A DNA stretch of 64,000 bases from Hygrophila difformis (lineage: Eukaryota; Streptophyta; Magnoliopsida; Lamiales; Acanthaceae), in NCBI GenBank assembly GCA_030278955.1, contig JAOANR010000005.1, forward strand, positions 7,964,394 to 8,028,393, written 5' to 3'. Position numbers and translations under genes: made by a program. The notes beneath the pieces were generated by a model, which was not told where the DNA came from, made no database searches, and saw only the letters and a program-made list of their open reading frames with translations. This document shows positions 12,266 to 23,070 of the stretch, piece after piece (the first letter of the stretch is position 1; each line of letters starts with the position of its first letter).

Positions 12266-12268
12266 CAC

Positions 12269-13330
12269 TTGAAGTTTGATAATGTGATGTTGTCAAACGG
12301 GTTCAAGTATAATGAATGTGATAAGTGCGTTTACTACAAGGGAATAACAGACAAATTTGTTATAGTTTGCTTGTATGTAGATGACATGTTGATCATGGGC
12401 AGTGACTTGAATATGATTAATCAGACCAAGAACATGTTAAAAAGGAATTTTGACATGAAAGACATGGGTGTAGCCGATGTCATATTAGGGATAAAAATCA
12501 TAAGGCATCCCGAAGGGATTGTTCTTTCTCAGTCTCATTACATTGAGAAAGTGTTAAGTAAATTCAACGCTTATGATAGTCGTCCGGCAAAGACGCCTAT
12601 GGATCCCAGTGAAAAGTTGAGAGTAAACAGGGGTGAACCTGTTGCTCAAGAAGAGTATGCAAGAATCATTGGTAGTCTAATGTACTTGACTAATTGTACT
12701 CGCCCGGATCTTGCATATTCAGTTAACAAACTGAGTAGATATACTAGCAATCCAAGTCGTGAGCATTGGAAGGCTATTATGAGAGTCTTGAGATATCTGA
12801 AATATACTCAAGAGTTGGGGTTACATTACACGAGATATCCTCCTGTTCTTGAAGGGTACTCTGATGCCGATTGGATATCAGAGAAAAATGATTCATTATC
12901 CACAAGTGGTTATGTATTCATGATTGCGGGAGGGGTTGTGTCTTGGAAGTCACAAAAACAAACGTGTATAGCCCGATCCACCATGGAATCTGAATTTATA
13001 GCTTTAGATAAAGCTGGTGAAGAAGCCGAATGGCTTCGAAATTTCCTCGAGGAAATTCCATGTTGGAAGAAACCTGTGCCAACAGTAATGATACACTGTG
13101 ATAGTCAAGCAGCTATTGGCAGGGCACAAAATGAGATGTATAATGGTAAGTCGAGACATATCCGTCGTCGACATCATACCGTTAAGCAATTGATTTCTAG
13201 TGGGGTGATTTCTCTAACTTATGTGAAGTCTGGAGATAACCTAGCGGATCCATTAACAAAAGCTGTGAACAGAGATCAATTTTGCAAATTGCGAGAGGGA
13301 ATGGGGTTAAAACCCACACCTAAAGAATGA
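12269..13330 (+). pseudogene. Copia 1 pol, second part (RT palm and RNase H)
   Basis: In the same frame as the preceding segment, separated from it only by the TAG at 12263. The RT catalytic motif is [10 protein letters not shown]. It continues with [26 protein letters not shown] and [21 protein letters not shown]. RNase H follows, with [26 protein letters not shown], the RHIRRRHH segment and [10 protein letters not shown]. It ends naturally with TGA after GLKPTPKE, the expected end of a copia pol. If the upstream stop were read through, the polyprotein would be full length from the zinc knuckle on. Alone, this part lacks the RT fingers. Confidence 0.88.
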
Positions 13331-13875
13331 TTACATTGGTAACCCAACCATGATGCGTGGAGATCCCACAAACTTGGTTCAAAGGGACAACTAAGGTGTA
13401 TGATTTCAAATGTGAAAATACTTTTGAAGAATAATCTTCATCCTTTCCCTCAGAAGCAATGATGAAGTGTTTGATGCCTGTTTGTGGTAGAGGTTGAGTT
13501 TAATGACTCTTAATGATTCTGGAACTGTGTGTTCATGTAAGTATGACAGGATACTTAAGTAGAAGTGTGGCCGCTTCAGTAGAGACTTATGAATCCAAAG
13601 GGGGTTTCCATGGCCTGGAATGGAACCAAACGTGAGAACGGACAAAGAGTCTGAAAAGTTACTGATTCTTTATTATTGGACTAGTATACGATGTGGGGGA
13701 TAGTTCAAGAGTAAAGTCACTACGTCGCCTGTATACTCGATAATATTGATATGGTTTAAGTTCAAAGCCAAAAACTACTTAAACCCGTGTAGTAACCTTT
13801 CTTTAAAGAAGGAGTCGGGGCATTTGCATTTGCATTGCATTCACTACTGCTGTTATTTCCACTCATGTGGGGGAT
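13331..13875 (+). other. Copia 1 3' untranslated region and polypurine tract
   Basis: About 545 bp without coding capacity between the end of pol and the LTR. It ends in the polypurine tract catgtgggggat (13864-13875), directly before the LTR start TGTTGG. Confidence 0.75.
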
Positions 13876-14210
13876 TGTTGGAAAAAAGGGGGTTTTGAGC
13901 TCCTTTTTGCGTAATGACGATATTTAATTTGGATTAATTAAATAGCGTATACGAATTCTACATTTCGCGTAGATTGTCGTAGTGCATTTATTTTCTCAAA
14001 ACCGTTGTCGGGTGAGTGAGAAATAAGTGGTCGAAGTGGGTCATTGAATGTGGCTAGTTGAAACGCTTGTGTTTAAATGGTTGTTAAAGAGTGGGTAAAG
14101 GTAGCGCGTCCCACATTGCTTAAGCAGTGGGAGTTGAATTAGTTTATATTGTTCTGCGTGTTAGAATCAATTAAACTAATGCAGGTTGGTCAAGTGCGGG
14201 GGAAACCCAC

Positions 14211-14302
14211 ACGCGCGCGCCCGTCCCGTCCCGTCCCGTCCCGAGCCGAGCCGCGCCGCGCCGTCACTGTCGCCCGCGCCCGCGCCCGTGCCCGTGCCCG
14301 TG
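14211..14302. repeat. GC-rich pentamer/hexamer microsatellite inside the LTR
   Basis: Successive short arrays of cgtcc, ccgag, ccgcg and gcccgt units (cccgtcccgtcccgtcccg, then cccgcgcccgcgcccgtgcc). The composition contrasts strongly with the AT-rich surroundings. Confidence 0.85.
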
Positions 14303-14530
14303 GACTTGGACTTGGATCTTGGTAATTGGGATTTGGGTGGGCTTTGGGCCTGTCTAATTTTTTAGACAAAGTTTATTTGTCGGGCCCATGCCAAGCAGCC
14401 CAGTCGTTGAAGCCCACTTTGATTTCAACAGTTGTTGAAAACCATTTGAATTCAGTTGTTGAAAACCATTTGAATCGTCAGTTGAAACCGCCCCATCAAT
14501 ACTCGTCGGCGGTTTCGTCTCGTCCAATGC

Positions 14531-14539
14531 CTATAAATG
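14531..14539 (+). promoter_or_regulatory. TATA box of the Copia 1 LTR
   Basis: ctataaatg lies about 655 bp into the LTR and is followed at a plausible start-site distance by pyrimidine-rich sequence with ttctgcattcttctgcat. It would drive plus-strand transcription away from the element. Confidence 0.55.
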
Positions 14540-14812
14540 GCAGCAGCGTCAGGCTTAGGAAGATACACAGTTTTCTGCATTCTTCTGCATACACTACATT
14601 CTCTCCTCCCGACTCTCTCAGCTCTCTGCCCTGTTCGCCGGCCGTCGACGTTTGCGGTGCTGCTACGTCGAGGCAATCGTCGTTTTACCTTTGGGGACGT
14701 TCTGCCGTTGCCGGAGCACTACCGGGGCATAAACGTCTTGCGGGAAGAGTTCCATCTCGACTCGACGTTCTTTTTGTGTTGCTGTTCTGTCCATTTCTTA
14801 CACAAATAACCA

Positions 14813-15687
14813 ACAAGAAATACCAAAGAAAGAAAAAGACAAGAACAAAAAAGAAGAAAAAAAAAATGAGATACCAAGCTACCATCCGCATTGCCGCCTC
14901 TGGCCATCAACCACACCACCACCGAAGCTCTCTCCTGTTGCACCACCAGCAGCTGCTGCTGCTCTCAACACTGTCGAGCCATCGTCGACCGCCACCCTCC
15001 GCCGCTGCTGCGCTCTCCGGTCGCAGCCTCCAGATCCAGTCACCACCACGGCATCTGTCCATCTCTCGAACCCTCGCGCTCCAATAGACCAGCACCGCCT
15101 CCTGCTCTCGTTTCTCTGCCTCTACAACGCAGCCTCCGTTTCCTTCGCCTATCTCAGTCTCGTCATTTTAGATCCATCTCGCCCCGAAATGCTGCTGTTT
15201 CGTTCAAATCCATCTGCTGCATCTCCTTCGCATCTCGTAGCTGCTGGTCTCTCTCTCTCTTCACAACACCATTTTTGTCTCCAGCAGGCCTTCCCCATCC
15301 AACACTGCTCCAATGTCTCATGCCTAGCTGCTGCTCATCTCAAGCCTACTGCTTCACCACCAGGGACACCACAAGGCCACCACCTCCAGCTGCTCGCTGT
15401 CTGCTTGTCCCCGTCGGCGCTCCTCTGTTGCGCAGCTCAACATCACCACTGCCCTGACTCGTCGCTCCAACACACCTCTACCTCCGGCGAGCCTTCTCCA
15501 GTCTAACACCACCGTCGGCCGCTGCCCGACACCTCGCGCTCCTCTGCTCAGGAATCTAACAGCCACTGCTCACTGTATGAAGGAAAAAAAGGGAGAAGAA
15601 AGAAAAAAATGATAGAAGATGAGAAAGAAAAGAAAGGGTAACGGCGCCTCTTTTTGTGCCCTAGAAAAGCAGGTTTTCACAAATGAA
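14813..15687. other. C- and CT-rich stretch with no supportable gene
   Basis: Pyrimidine-rich DNA giving long low-complexity open frames rich in Ser, Leu, Pro and His on the plus strand (14326-15087, 14891-15457). No domain, start context or similarity supports translation. It could be U5 or leader sequence of the adjacent element or of another lost retroelement. Confidence 0.5.
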
Positions 15688-16131
15688 GGGCCCGTTTAGA
15701 TTGACTTTTAGAAAAAGGAAGCCAAAAGCAGAAGTGAAAGCCAAAAGCAGGTAACTTTTGTATTTAGATGGAATATTTGAAAAACAGCTTTTTTCAAAAG
15801 TGTATTTGGATATGTAAAAGTGAAAAGTGCTTTTGAAATATGTAAATTACCAAAAAGGATATGCTATTGATATATAATAGTATATATTTATAGTGTAATT
15901 AAAATAAATTAATAGGGGCATTTATGACTCTGCACACATTACTAGGTGCTTTTGGCTTCTGCTTTTCGGAGAAGCACCGCTGGGCTGCTTCTCCCAGAAG
16001 CACTTTTGCAGCTTTTCGAGGTGCTTTTGCTTTTTCTAAAAAGCCAAAACAAACACTCTTTTTTCTTCAAAAGTACTTTTGGCAGAAGCAAAAGCCAAAA
16101 GCACTTGAAAAAAAGCCATTCCAAACAGGCT
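15688..16131. mobile_element. TIR element, first of two tandem copies
   Basis: Starts gggcccgtttagattg and ends ccattccaaacaggctc, which is roughly the inverted start. The interior is full of agaagccaaaagc / gcttttggcttctgc words, so each half folds on the other. It is about 444 bp with no transposase and looks like a non-autonomous TIR element. The superfamily is not determined. Confidence 0.65.
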
Positions 16132-16146
16132 CGAAATGGTTTATAA

Positions 16147-16612
16147 GGGCCCGTTTGGATTGGCTTTTGAAAAAAGCAGAAGCCAAAAGTAGAAGCAGAA
16201 GCAGAAGTCAAAAGCAAAAGCATGTAACTTTTGTGTTTGGATGGAATGTTTGAAAAGTGGCTTTTTCTAAAAAATATGTTTGGATGAATAAAAATGAAAA
16301 GTGCTTTTGGAATGTAGTAATTACCAAAAAGGACGTGATACTTAATATGATAATAAGATATATTTATAGTGTAATTTATATTAAGTAGTGGGGGTATTTA
16401 AGTCCTTGCACATTTTACGATGTGCTTTTGGCTTCTGCTTTTGGGAGAAGCACCCCCTTGGCTGCTTCTCTCAAAAGCACTTTTTTGGCTTTTCGAGGTG
16501 CTTTTGCTTTTTTTTTTTTTAAAGCCAAAACAAACACCTAATTTCCATTAGAAGTGCTTTTGGCAGAAGCAAAATCCAAAACACCTCTCTAGAAGCCATT
16601 CCAAACGGCCTC
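16147..16612. mobile_element. TIR element, second tandem copy
   Basis: Same family and orientation as the element ending at 16131, only 15 bp away. It starts gggcccgtttggattggc and ends ccattccaaacggcc. The two copies share the fgcttttgg-type inverted interior (gtgcttttggcttctgctttt) and the atatatttatagtgtaatt word, but differ by indels. The following 16613-16906 is AT-rich with no feature seen. Confidence 0.65.
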
Positions 16613-16906
16613 TTACTTTAAAAAAAAAAGAGAATTTTAACTTTTGCTTCTCCTATTACTTTTTCAAAAAGGCAAAACAAAAAAAAAATTTAAAAATGAC
16701 TTTTAAATTTAAACCCTAAACCCCAAAACAAACAGCTAAAAAAATTTAAAAATATTCGGTCCTTTAATTATATTTGGCAGATCCATATATATATACTTGC
16801 TAAAGTTAAGAAGTCAATATTCGGTCCTTTAATTACTCCAACCATACAATGAGTTTATAATGGTCAATTTTCAAATGCATACACGTTGTGGCGCAAAAGT
16901 AAAATG

Positions 16907-17142
16907 GGGTGTATTCGTTTGAGATTTTAATAGATTTTTATGAACTTTAAAAAATCGGTGGATTTAGAAAGTTTATAGACTCCACGTAGAGTTGACCGAT
17001 TTGTATAGAGTCTATGAAGAGTCTGGCTGATTTTAGAGAGATTTCATGTAGTTATAATTTTTAAGAGAATCTATTAAAATCTATAAAGAATTAAAATCCA
17101 TAGAGTGTTGAATACCTCTAGATTTTTAAAAACTTTTTAAAA
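16907..17142. mobile_element. MITE, left part (split by the LINE)
   Basis: The end gggtgtattcgtttgagatt is the inverted counterpart of aatctatattgaatgcaccc at 23051-23070. The interior repeats words such as gattttaatagatttttatg. The element is interrupted at 17142 by the LINE and resumes after 23011. Removing the LINE leaves about 295 bp. The target duplication of the MITE itself is not evident. Confidence 0.65.
17128..17142. repeat. LINE target-site duplication, left copy
   Basis: aaaaactttttaaaa here is repeated exactly at 22997-23011, right after the LINE poly(A). This 15-bp direct repeat is in the normal range for target-primed reverse transcription and defines the element's limits. Confidence 0.75.
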
Positions 17143-17233
17143 AATCTTAAGAAGACAAGGAGAGACATGGGCCGTCCCTCTAGGGTTTCGCGGGCGGCGA
17201 AATCGTTGTCGACGAGTTCTTTTCCGGCTATTC

Positions 17234-18847
17234 ATGATCCGGGGGGAAAGCCCCCGTCTTTACCTCTCCTCCCTGACGCGGCGGCCTTGGACGTTACGTT
17301 GGCGGATGCACAGGAGTCTCAAGATGCGTCTTTTTCGTGACGCGGTTGTTAACAGCATGTTACCGGTGGCGCAGCCTGAGTGTCCGACGTTTGTTGCTCG
17401 TGATTGGATTAAGGAGAAGCTTGCTACAGTTGATGGGGACGGCGCCAACGCTAGGTGTCCCAAAATTCGTTTTCAACAGTCTGTGCTTGATGAACTTTGT
17501 GAACCTTGGAAGGATATGCTCATTCTTAAGGTGCTAGGCATCACGGTGGGGTATATGGCGATGAAGGAGAGACTTAAGCGAGCTTGGAAACTGACGGAGA
17601 CATTTGAACTATTGGATATTGGCCATGGCTGTTTCTTTGCAAAGTTTAAGAATCCGGAGGACCGCGAAAAAGTCTTAACGGGAGGTCCGTGGATGGTGTT
17701 TGATCATTGCCTTGCGGTCAAAAGATGGTCTGCGGATTTTAATCCGAAGAAGGTTAAGGTGTCCACGATCCATACTTGGATCCGGTTAACGGAACTTAAC
17801 CAAATGTTTTACAATGAGAATGCCTTGCGCGTCATCACGACACCATTGGGAACGCTTGTTAAGGTGGATAAGACTACTACGGCCATATCTAGGGGCCGAT
17901 ATGCTAGGGTTTGTGTCGAGATTGACTTGGACAAACCCTTGTTGGGAAAGCTAGATGTCGAAGGGGATGTTGTTCAGGTCTCCTATGAAGGACTACATGT
18001 GATTTGTATGCAATGTGCTAGATATGGTCACAACCAAGATCGGTGTCCGAATGTGAGCGAGAAGCAACTTGATGTAGCTACCCAGTCGTGCGCCTCCAGG
18101 CAGGCTGTGGGCTTGACAAGTTCTGCTGTTCCGCCAGTGACTTGTGTGGAGGAGGATGGTGCTCCGGAGGCTGCTGCTATGGAGGAATTGGACACGGCTC
18201 CGAATGCGTCGGTGGGCCAAAGTTCGGAGGAGCTAGGGGTGGGTGACTGGATGGTCGTTAAGCAAAGAAAACCGCGTCAACCCAAATTCAAGTCGAATAG
18301 TGGTTCCCAGAAGGATATGTCGACTCCGCGAGTGGAGAAGGGGAAGGCTGGTGGAGTGGCTGAGAGGGTCCCTGCTCGACGGGAGATGGTGAAGGGGGGT
18401 CTGACGGCTACCGGTCTTACTGAGCCTAGTGAACCAGCTCCGCGAGCTCAAAGTGAGAGTGAGGAGATGGCTTTAGTGGTTCACCCGAGGGAATCAGGCC
18501 TGCGAGCGGCCAACATTGCCAATAAGAATGCCAGTAGAGTTCAAAACATGTTGCATGGGGTGAAGAGAGGCGGCCTCTCTAAGAAGACGAGCCGAGGAGA
18601 TGATGGACAGGCCAATGGCAAATTAAGTGTGGATAAACTCTTACCTGAGAAATTTCGCCATTTATTAAATGGTGGAACGGGGACGGACTCTACAGTTACA
18701 TCGGGTCTTGGGAGTAAGTTGGAGCGCTTCTTGGCACGTAAAGGTGATGGGGCACCGGTACTGGAGGGGGATCAGGCGGGACAGATGTTGCAGGTGCCCG
18801 GGGTGGCGGAGGTTATTGACAACAGTTTGGCCGTTGTGCCACAATGA
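17234..18847 (+). CDS. LINE ORF1 (RNA-binding, DUF4283 and CCHC)
   Basis: Open frame of 537 codons. The DUF4283-like core runs from about residue 75 to 240 and includes GHGCFFAKFKN, TGGPWMVFDHCL and RGRYARVCVEIDLDKP. The zinc knuckle is CMQCARYGHNQDRC. The tail is low-complexity, basic and Ser/Gln-rich. The likely native start is the ATG at 17167 (MGRPSRVSRAAK) in another frame; a five-T run near 17330 carries one base too many, so that start now stops at 17340 before FRDAVV. The stop overlaps the ORF2 start as ATGA (18844-18847), which suggests termination-reinitiation. In the LINE cycle ORF1 binds element RNA. Confidence 0.8.
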   Translation: MIRGESPRLYLSSLTRRPWTLRWRMHRSLKMRLFRDAVVNSMLPVAQPECPTFVARDWIKEKLATVDGDGANARCPKIRFQQSVLDELCEPWKDMLILKVLGITVGYMAMKERLKRAWKLTETFELLDIGHGCFFAKFKNPEDREKVLTGGPWMVFDHCLAVKRWSADFNPKKVKVSTIHTWIRLTELNQMFYNENALRVITTPLGTLVKVDKTTTAISRGRYARVCVEIDLDKPLLGKLDVEGDVVQVSYEGLHVICMQCARYGHNQDRCPNVSEKQLDVATQSCASRQAVGLTSSAVPPVTCVEEDGAPEAAAMEELDTAPNASVGQSSEELGVGDWMVVKQRKPRQPKFKSNSGSQKDMSTPRVEKGKAGGVAERVPARREMVKGGLTATGLTEPSEPAPRAQSESEEMALVVHPRESGLRAANIANKNASRVQNMLHGVKRGGLSKKTSRGDDGQANGKLSVDKLLPEKFRHLLNGGTGTDSTVTSGLGSKLERFLARKGDGAPVLEGDQAGQMLQVPGVAEVIDNSLAVVPQ

Positions 18848-21800
18848 TTGAATTCAAAGATTTCATGGTGCTTGCATGGAACGTCCGCGGTGCCATGCAC
18901 ACGAGCACCCAACGTCATATTGCGGATCTTATTCGACTATATAAGCCTTCGGTTCTCTTCCTCATGGAGCCGGGGGGGAGTTTGATCGCCTTCGGGTATT
19001 CTTATATCGACTCAACTATGATGTGATTTATATCCAAGATTGCCTCGGACGAGCAGGTGGTCTGTGGATTCTTTATCGTCTTGGTACACCATACTCTTTT
19101 TCGGTGTTTGATATTAAGCCCAGAGTCGTTACCATCCTGATATCTTGTGGAACGGCCTCTTGGCATATGTCTTGCATTTATGCCAACCCCTGTGCAAGTG
19201 ATCGGTTGTTGACTTGGGAGCATATGAGGACATTGAGCTACACTATTCAGGGACCATGGATGGCGTTGGGTGATTGGAATGATATCGCTTATACGTCGGA
19301 AGCTAGGGGTATGTCTCCTCATCCTCGGCAGTGTGAAGTATTCCGTGACATGCTCAATGATTGTGGTCTGCGCTCGTTACATACTATTGGTGATGCGTTT
19401 ACTTGGCAACGAAATACAACGGGGGGTCCTCTGGCGCGCAAACGTCTGGACCGTGGGGTTGCTAACTTTCAGTGGGCTTCATTGTTTCCTCAAGGATATG
19501 TGGAAGTTTTGACTCGTCGGGCGTCGGATCATAATGCCATTCTAGTTCGGTGTTGGCAGCAGCCGACTATGGTAGGGCCTCGACCATTTCGATGGGAGCA
19601 CATGTGGTCGGATCCTGCTCTCTACAAACATGTTGTTGATGTTGCCTGGCATGGGGCCGATGCTCCGCTTCATCAACGGCTAGATCAAGTTCGGGCCTCT
19701 TCTATCCACTTCAATGAGTACACTTTTGGGAATATCTACAAGCGAAAGCGTCGATTATTGCGGCGGCTTGATGGGATTCGCCGTTGTTTGCTTAGGGTCG
19801 ATTCTGCTTGCATGGTACGCTTGGAGTGCAAACTTATGCAAGATCTAGAGGACCTTTTAAAACAAGAGGAGACTCTTTGGTTTCAAAAATCGCGGGATAA
19901 ATGGGTGGAGCAAGGGGATAGGAACACTCGCTACTTCCATTCGCAAACTCTTATCCGCAGGCAGAGGAGTAAAATTATAGGGTTGGACATTGGCGGACAA
20001 TGGGTGACAGATGACGACAGGTTGAGGCAGCATGCTGCGGTCCATTTTCAGAGCATTCTAGGTCACTCTCGGTTGGTGCAAGGCTCGGTCCTGACCTCTC
20101 TACCTGCCTTGCCTCCCCTTGTTAGTCCTGAACAGCTTGGTGAGGATATCCAATTCCAAGAAGTCACTGATGCGGTTAAAGAGATGAAGGGTTTTGCAGC
20201 ACCTGGACCTGATGGGTTCCCGGCCATGTTCTATAAACTCTATTGGGATTCTATTGGATTGGACGTTTGGAGATTTGTACAGCAGGCTGTGGCCGATGGT
20301 GAGTTTAATCCTACCCTTGCGGCCACGTTTATTTGTCTCATTCCTAAAGTGGAGGTGCCACGGGAGATTCGACATTATAGACCAATTAGCCTGTGTAATG
20401 TTGCCTACAAAATTTTAACAAAAGTCATTGTGAATCGATTAAGGCCGTTCCTTAAGGCATATATTGGGCCTTATCAATCTGCTTTTCTACCGGGGCGAGG
20501 CACATCCGGGAATGCTATTATCTTGCAAGAGGTGATCTCGTCATTCCGAAATAAGAATCGACGTGCTTGTGAGTTTCTGTTGAAAGTGGATCTTGAGAAG
20601 GCATATGATAATGTTGACTGGCAATTCTTAGAGACATGTCTGGGGGAGATGTCGATCCCGGCATCATTAATACGTATAATCATGTTCTGTGTTCGATCAC
20701 CCACATATTCTATCCTATGGAATGGTGAAGCCTTGCCGCCTTTTTCGTCGGCCAAAGGAATTCGACAGGGCGATCCTCTTTCGCCTTATTTATTTTTAAT
20801 TGTTATGGAAAAGTTGTCTCGGGCCATCATTGCGAAAGCTGAGGTTGGTGCTTGGCAGGCCGTGCGGTTGAGCCGGAACGCGGTGCCTCTCACCCACTTG
20901 ATGTTTGCGGATGACCTTCTGTTGTTTTCCCAGGCTTCCTTGGATAGTGTTAGATGTATGGATGAGGTGCTTACTACCTTTGCACGCCAGGCGGGACTCG
21001 GCATGAATTCCAGCAAGTCTCGGGCATATGCGTCTGTGGCGGTTCCTATTAATGTCAAGCAGGCTGTGGCTTCTATACTTAATATTGAATTTTGTGATGA
21101 TCTAGGGAAATACTTGGGCTTCCCGTTGGTTCATGGAGCTGTGCGGAGTGTCCACTTTGATTTCCTGGTAGATAAAATTCATTCAAAGCTTGGATCATGG
21201 AAACGGAGGTTGCTCAACAAAGCGGGCATGATTACAATGGCCAGGTCTGTACTCTCCTCTCTTTTTGGCTCCCATCCTCTATTTGCGATAAGCTCGATCG
21301 GATCATCCGAGATTTTGTGTGGAAGGACTATAATGGGCGAGGGCTCAACTTGATTGCTTGGGATAAGGTTGCTTTACCAAGAAAAATGGGAGGTGTAGGA
21401 CTTCGGCGAAGCAGAGATATGAATGTTGCCATGTTAGGCAAACTTGTGGTAGACTGTGTCCGACATTCTGATAAGCCATGGGTGCGTTTATTGATTGGAA
21501 AATATGGATATGATATTGGGAATGTAGGACAGCGGCCTGGTTCCTCACCTATATTCCGTGCTATTTGTAAGGCGTCGCCATTCTTTATGGGTGGATGTCG
21601 GCTCCGACTTGGCAATGGCAACAGCAATCTGTGGAACTCTTGTTGGCTTCGAGGGGGTCCGCTGGCCTCGCGTGTCTCGTCTGTGCATGCCAATGATGTT
21701 GATTTATGCATCAAGAATATTTATGTGAATCATATGTGGGATTGGAGTGTTCTGTCTACTCCCCTACCGGATGCTATAAAGAAGGAGGTCATGGAGCATG

Positions 21801-22887
21801 GGCCAATTCCCCTACATGCAGACGTCGAGGATGCTTGGTGCTGGTTGGGCTCATCGTCGGGGGAGTACTCGGTTTCATCGGGCTACGAATGGCTCTTGAA
21901 TCAGCGAGGGCGTCGAGGAGATCCGCTTCAAGCGTGGGTTTGGCGAGTTCGCTGCCCGGAGAAGATCAAAACCCTATTATGGTTGGGCGTGCATGATGCG
22001 ATTCCTACAAATGTGTTGAGACATAAGCGAGGCCTGGCTGCCTCTGACCGATGTTCAATCTGTGGTACTGAAGATGAGGATGTCTGGCATCTATTTTTCT
22101 CCTGCTCCTGGGCTGTCGAAGTTTAGAGACGGCTGGGAATAGCGCATGGATCCCATGGGAGGCGTCGGCACCCGGAGATAGTTGTGGACTTGCAACGGCT
22201 TTGTCGCTCCTGGGGGGGCTGCATTGGGCTACTTTTTGGTACATATGGCGAGGGAGGAATGATTGGTGTATGCGCGGAGTGCAGGTGAATGTGGAGAGCA
22301 CCACTCGGCATGCCTATGGGCTTGGACAAGTGTACGCCCGAGTCTACTCTCGCAAAGTTCGTGTTGGAGATGAGCGCCTGGTCCACTGGAACCCGATTGC
22401 TTATAATGGTCTTATGTTGCATGTGGATGGGAGCTCTCTTGGGAACCCGGGGCTGGCAGGGTTCGGATGTGTCATTCGAACTGGTGATGGTCAATGGGTG
22501 GAGGGATGCTCGGGATTTGTTGGGTTTACTTCCAACCTTGTTGCTGAGCTCCATGGAATTTGGAATGGTATGCGGCGCCTCCACTCCCTGCAGGTTGTGC
22601 AGGCTCATTGCTTCTCAGATTCTATGGAAAGTCTTAGATTGATGAGACAGGGGGTGGCGAGAGACCACTTTCTATTTCCGATTCTACGCCTCATTGCGGA
22701 TTGCCAACGTGAGCATCCAGGCTATGTGTGGCATCACATTCTTCGGGAAGGTAATGCGGTGGCTGATTCCTTGGCCAAACGTGGAGCTCGCTCGGAGGAA
22801 TTTTTCACTTCGTGGGCCTTTCCTCCAGATGACACCAAGGCTTTGCTGACGGCGGACTATGAGGGAACCTGGTTCCCGCGACTTTGA
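18844..22887 (+). pseudogene. LINE ORF2 (endonuclease, reverse transcriptase, RNase H), frame-broken
   Basis: Starts MIEFKDFMVLAWNVRGA inside the ORF1 stop. Endonuclease motifs are WNVRG, FLMEP, GDWND and SDHNAIL. The RT runs through GPDGFPAMFYK, YRPISLCNVAYKIL, KVDLEKAYDNVDW, GIRQGDPLSPYLF and the catalytic FADDLLLFS. A zf-RVT block follows (RCSICGTEDEDVWHLFFSC). RNase H closes it with LHVDGSS, VAELHG, CFSDSMESL and NAVADSLAKRG. The frame breaks near 19020 (in the endonuclease), between about 21250 and 21290, and between 22126 and 22200 before RNase H. All catalytic blocks remain recognisable, so decay is recent. Confidence 0.85.
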
Positions 22888-22996
22888 TCATTTTGTTTTA
22901 GGTTCTTTGTTTTTTTTTTCCGTTCCCTATCTCCTTTCTGTAGCATTTTTTAGTTTTCCCCTTTGCCGACGCTTGTGCGTCACTGTTTACCAAAAA
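22888..22996 (+). other. LINE 3' UTR and poly(A) tail
   Basis: T-rich short UTR with ccgacgcttgtgcgtcactg, a possible stem near the end, then gtttacc and about ten A up to the target duplication. Confidence 0.7.
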
Positions 22997-23070
22997 AAAA
23001 ACTTTTTAAAATCTGTATTGAACACATCTAGATTTTTAAAGACTTTTTAAAATCTATATTGAATGCACCC
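22997..23070. mobile_element. LINE target duplication (right copy) and MITE right part
   Basis: 22997-23011 repeats the 15-bp target word. From there the sequence resumes the MITE (catctagatttttaaagac) and ends aatctatattgaatgcaccc, the inverted MITE terminus. Its outermost base lies inside the CCD4 stop codon. Confidence 0.65.

Larger units (their letters stand above)
9504..14812 (+). mobile_element. 5'-truncated Ty1/copia retrotransposon (Copia 1)
   Basis: Plus-strand element with gag zinc knuckle, protease, integrase, reverse transcriptase, RNase H, polypurine tract and a 3' LTR. It has no 5' LTR and no primer binding site. The left end instead consists of a 19-bp patch identical to LTR sequence (9504-9522 = 14498-14516) and an inverted piece of gag. 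Domain order protease-integrase-RT-RNase H identifies copia. One nonsense codon splits pol. The right end at about 14812 is inferred from a CA dinucleotide before caacaagaaa and is uncertain. Confidence 0.85.
13876..14812 (+). repeat. Copia 1 3' LTR
   Basis: Begins TGTTGGAAAAAAGGGG right after the polypurine tract. It contains a GC-rich microsatellite, a doubled 21-bp word (gttgttgaaaaccatttgaa at 14431 and 14455) and a TATA box at 14531. The presumed end is near 14812. Without a partner LTR the right boundary cannot be fixed. Confidence 0.65.
17143..22996 (+). mobile_element. L1-type LINE with C-terminal RNase H
   Basis: About 5.85 kb, near full length, with ORF1 (DUF4283 and zinc knuckle) and ORF2 (endonuclease, RT, zf-RVT, RNase H). 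It ends in a short 3' UTR and a run of about ten A. Exact 15-bp target duplications flank it. Its insertion site lies inside a MITE adjoining the 3' end of CCD4, and it is transcribed convergently with CCD4. Frame breaks in both ORFs make it inactive as written. Confidence 0.88.

Noticed and set aside
14326..15566. Several long open frames on both strands after the Copia 1 LTR
   Set aside because: Low-complexity Ser/Pro/His-rich or Leu-rich translations from CT-rich DNA, overlapping in several frames with no domain.
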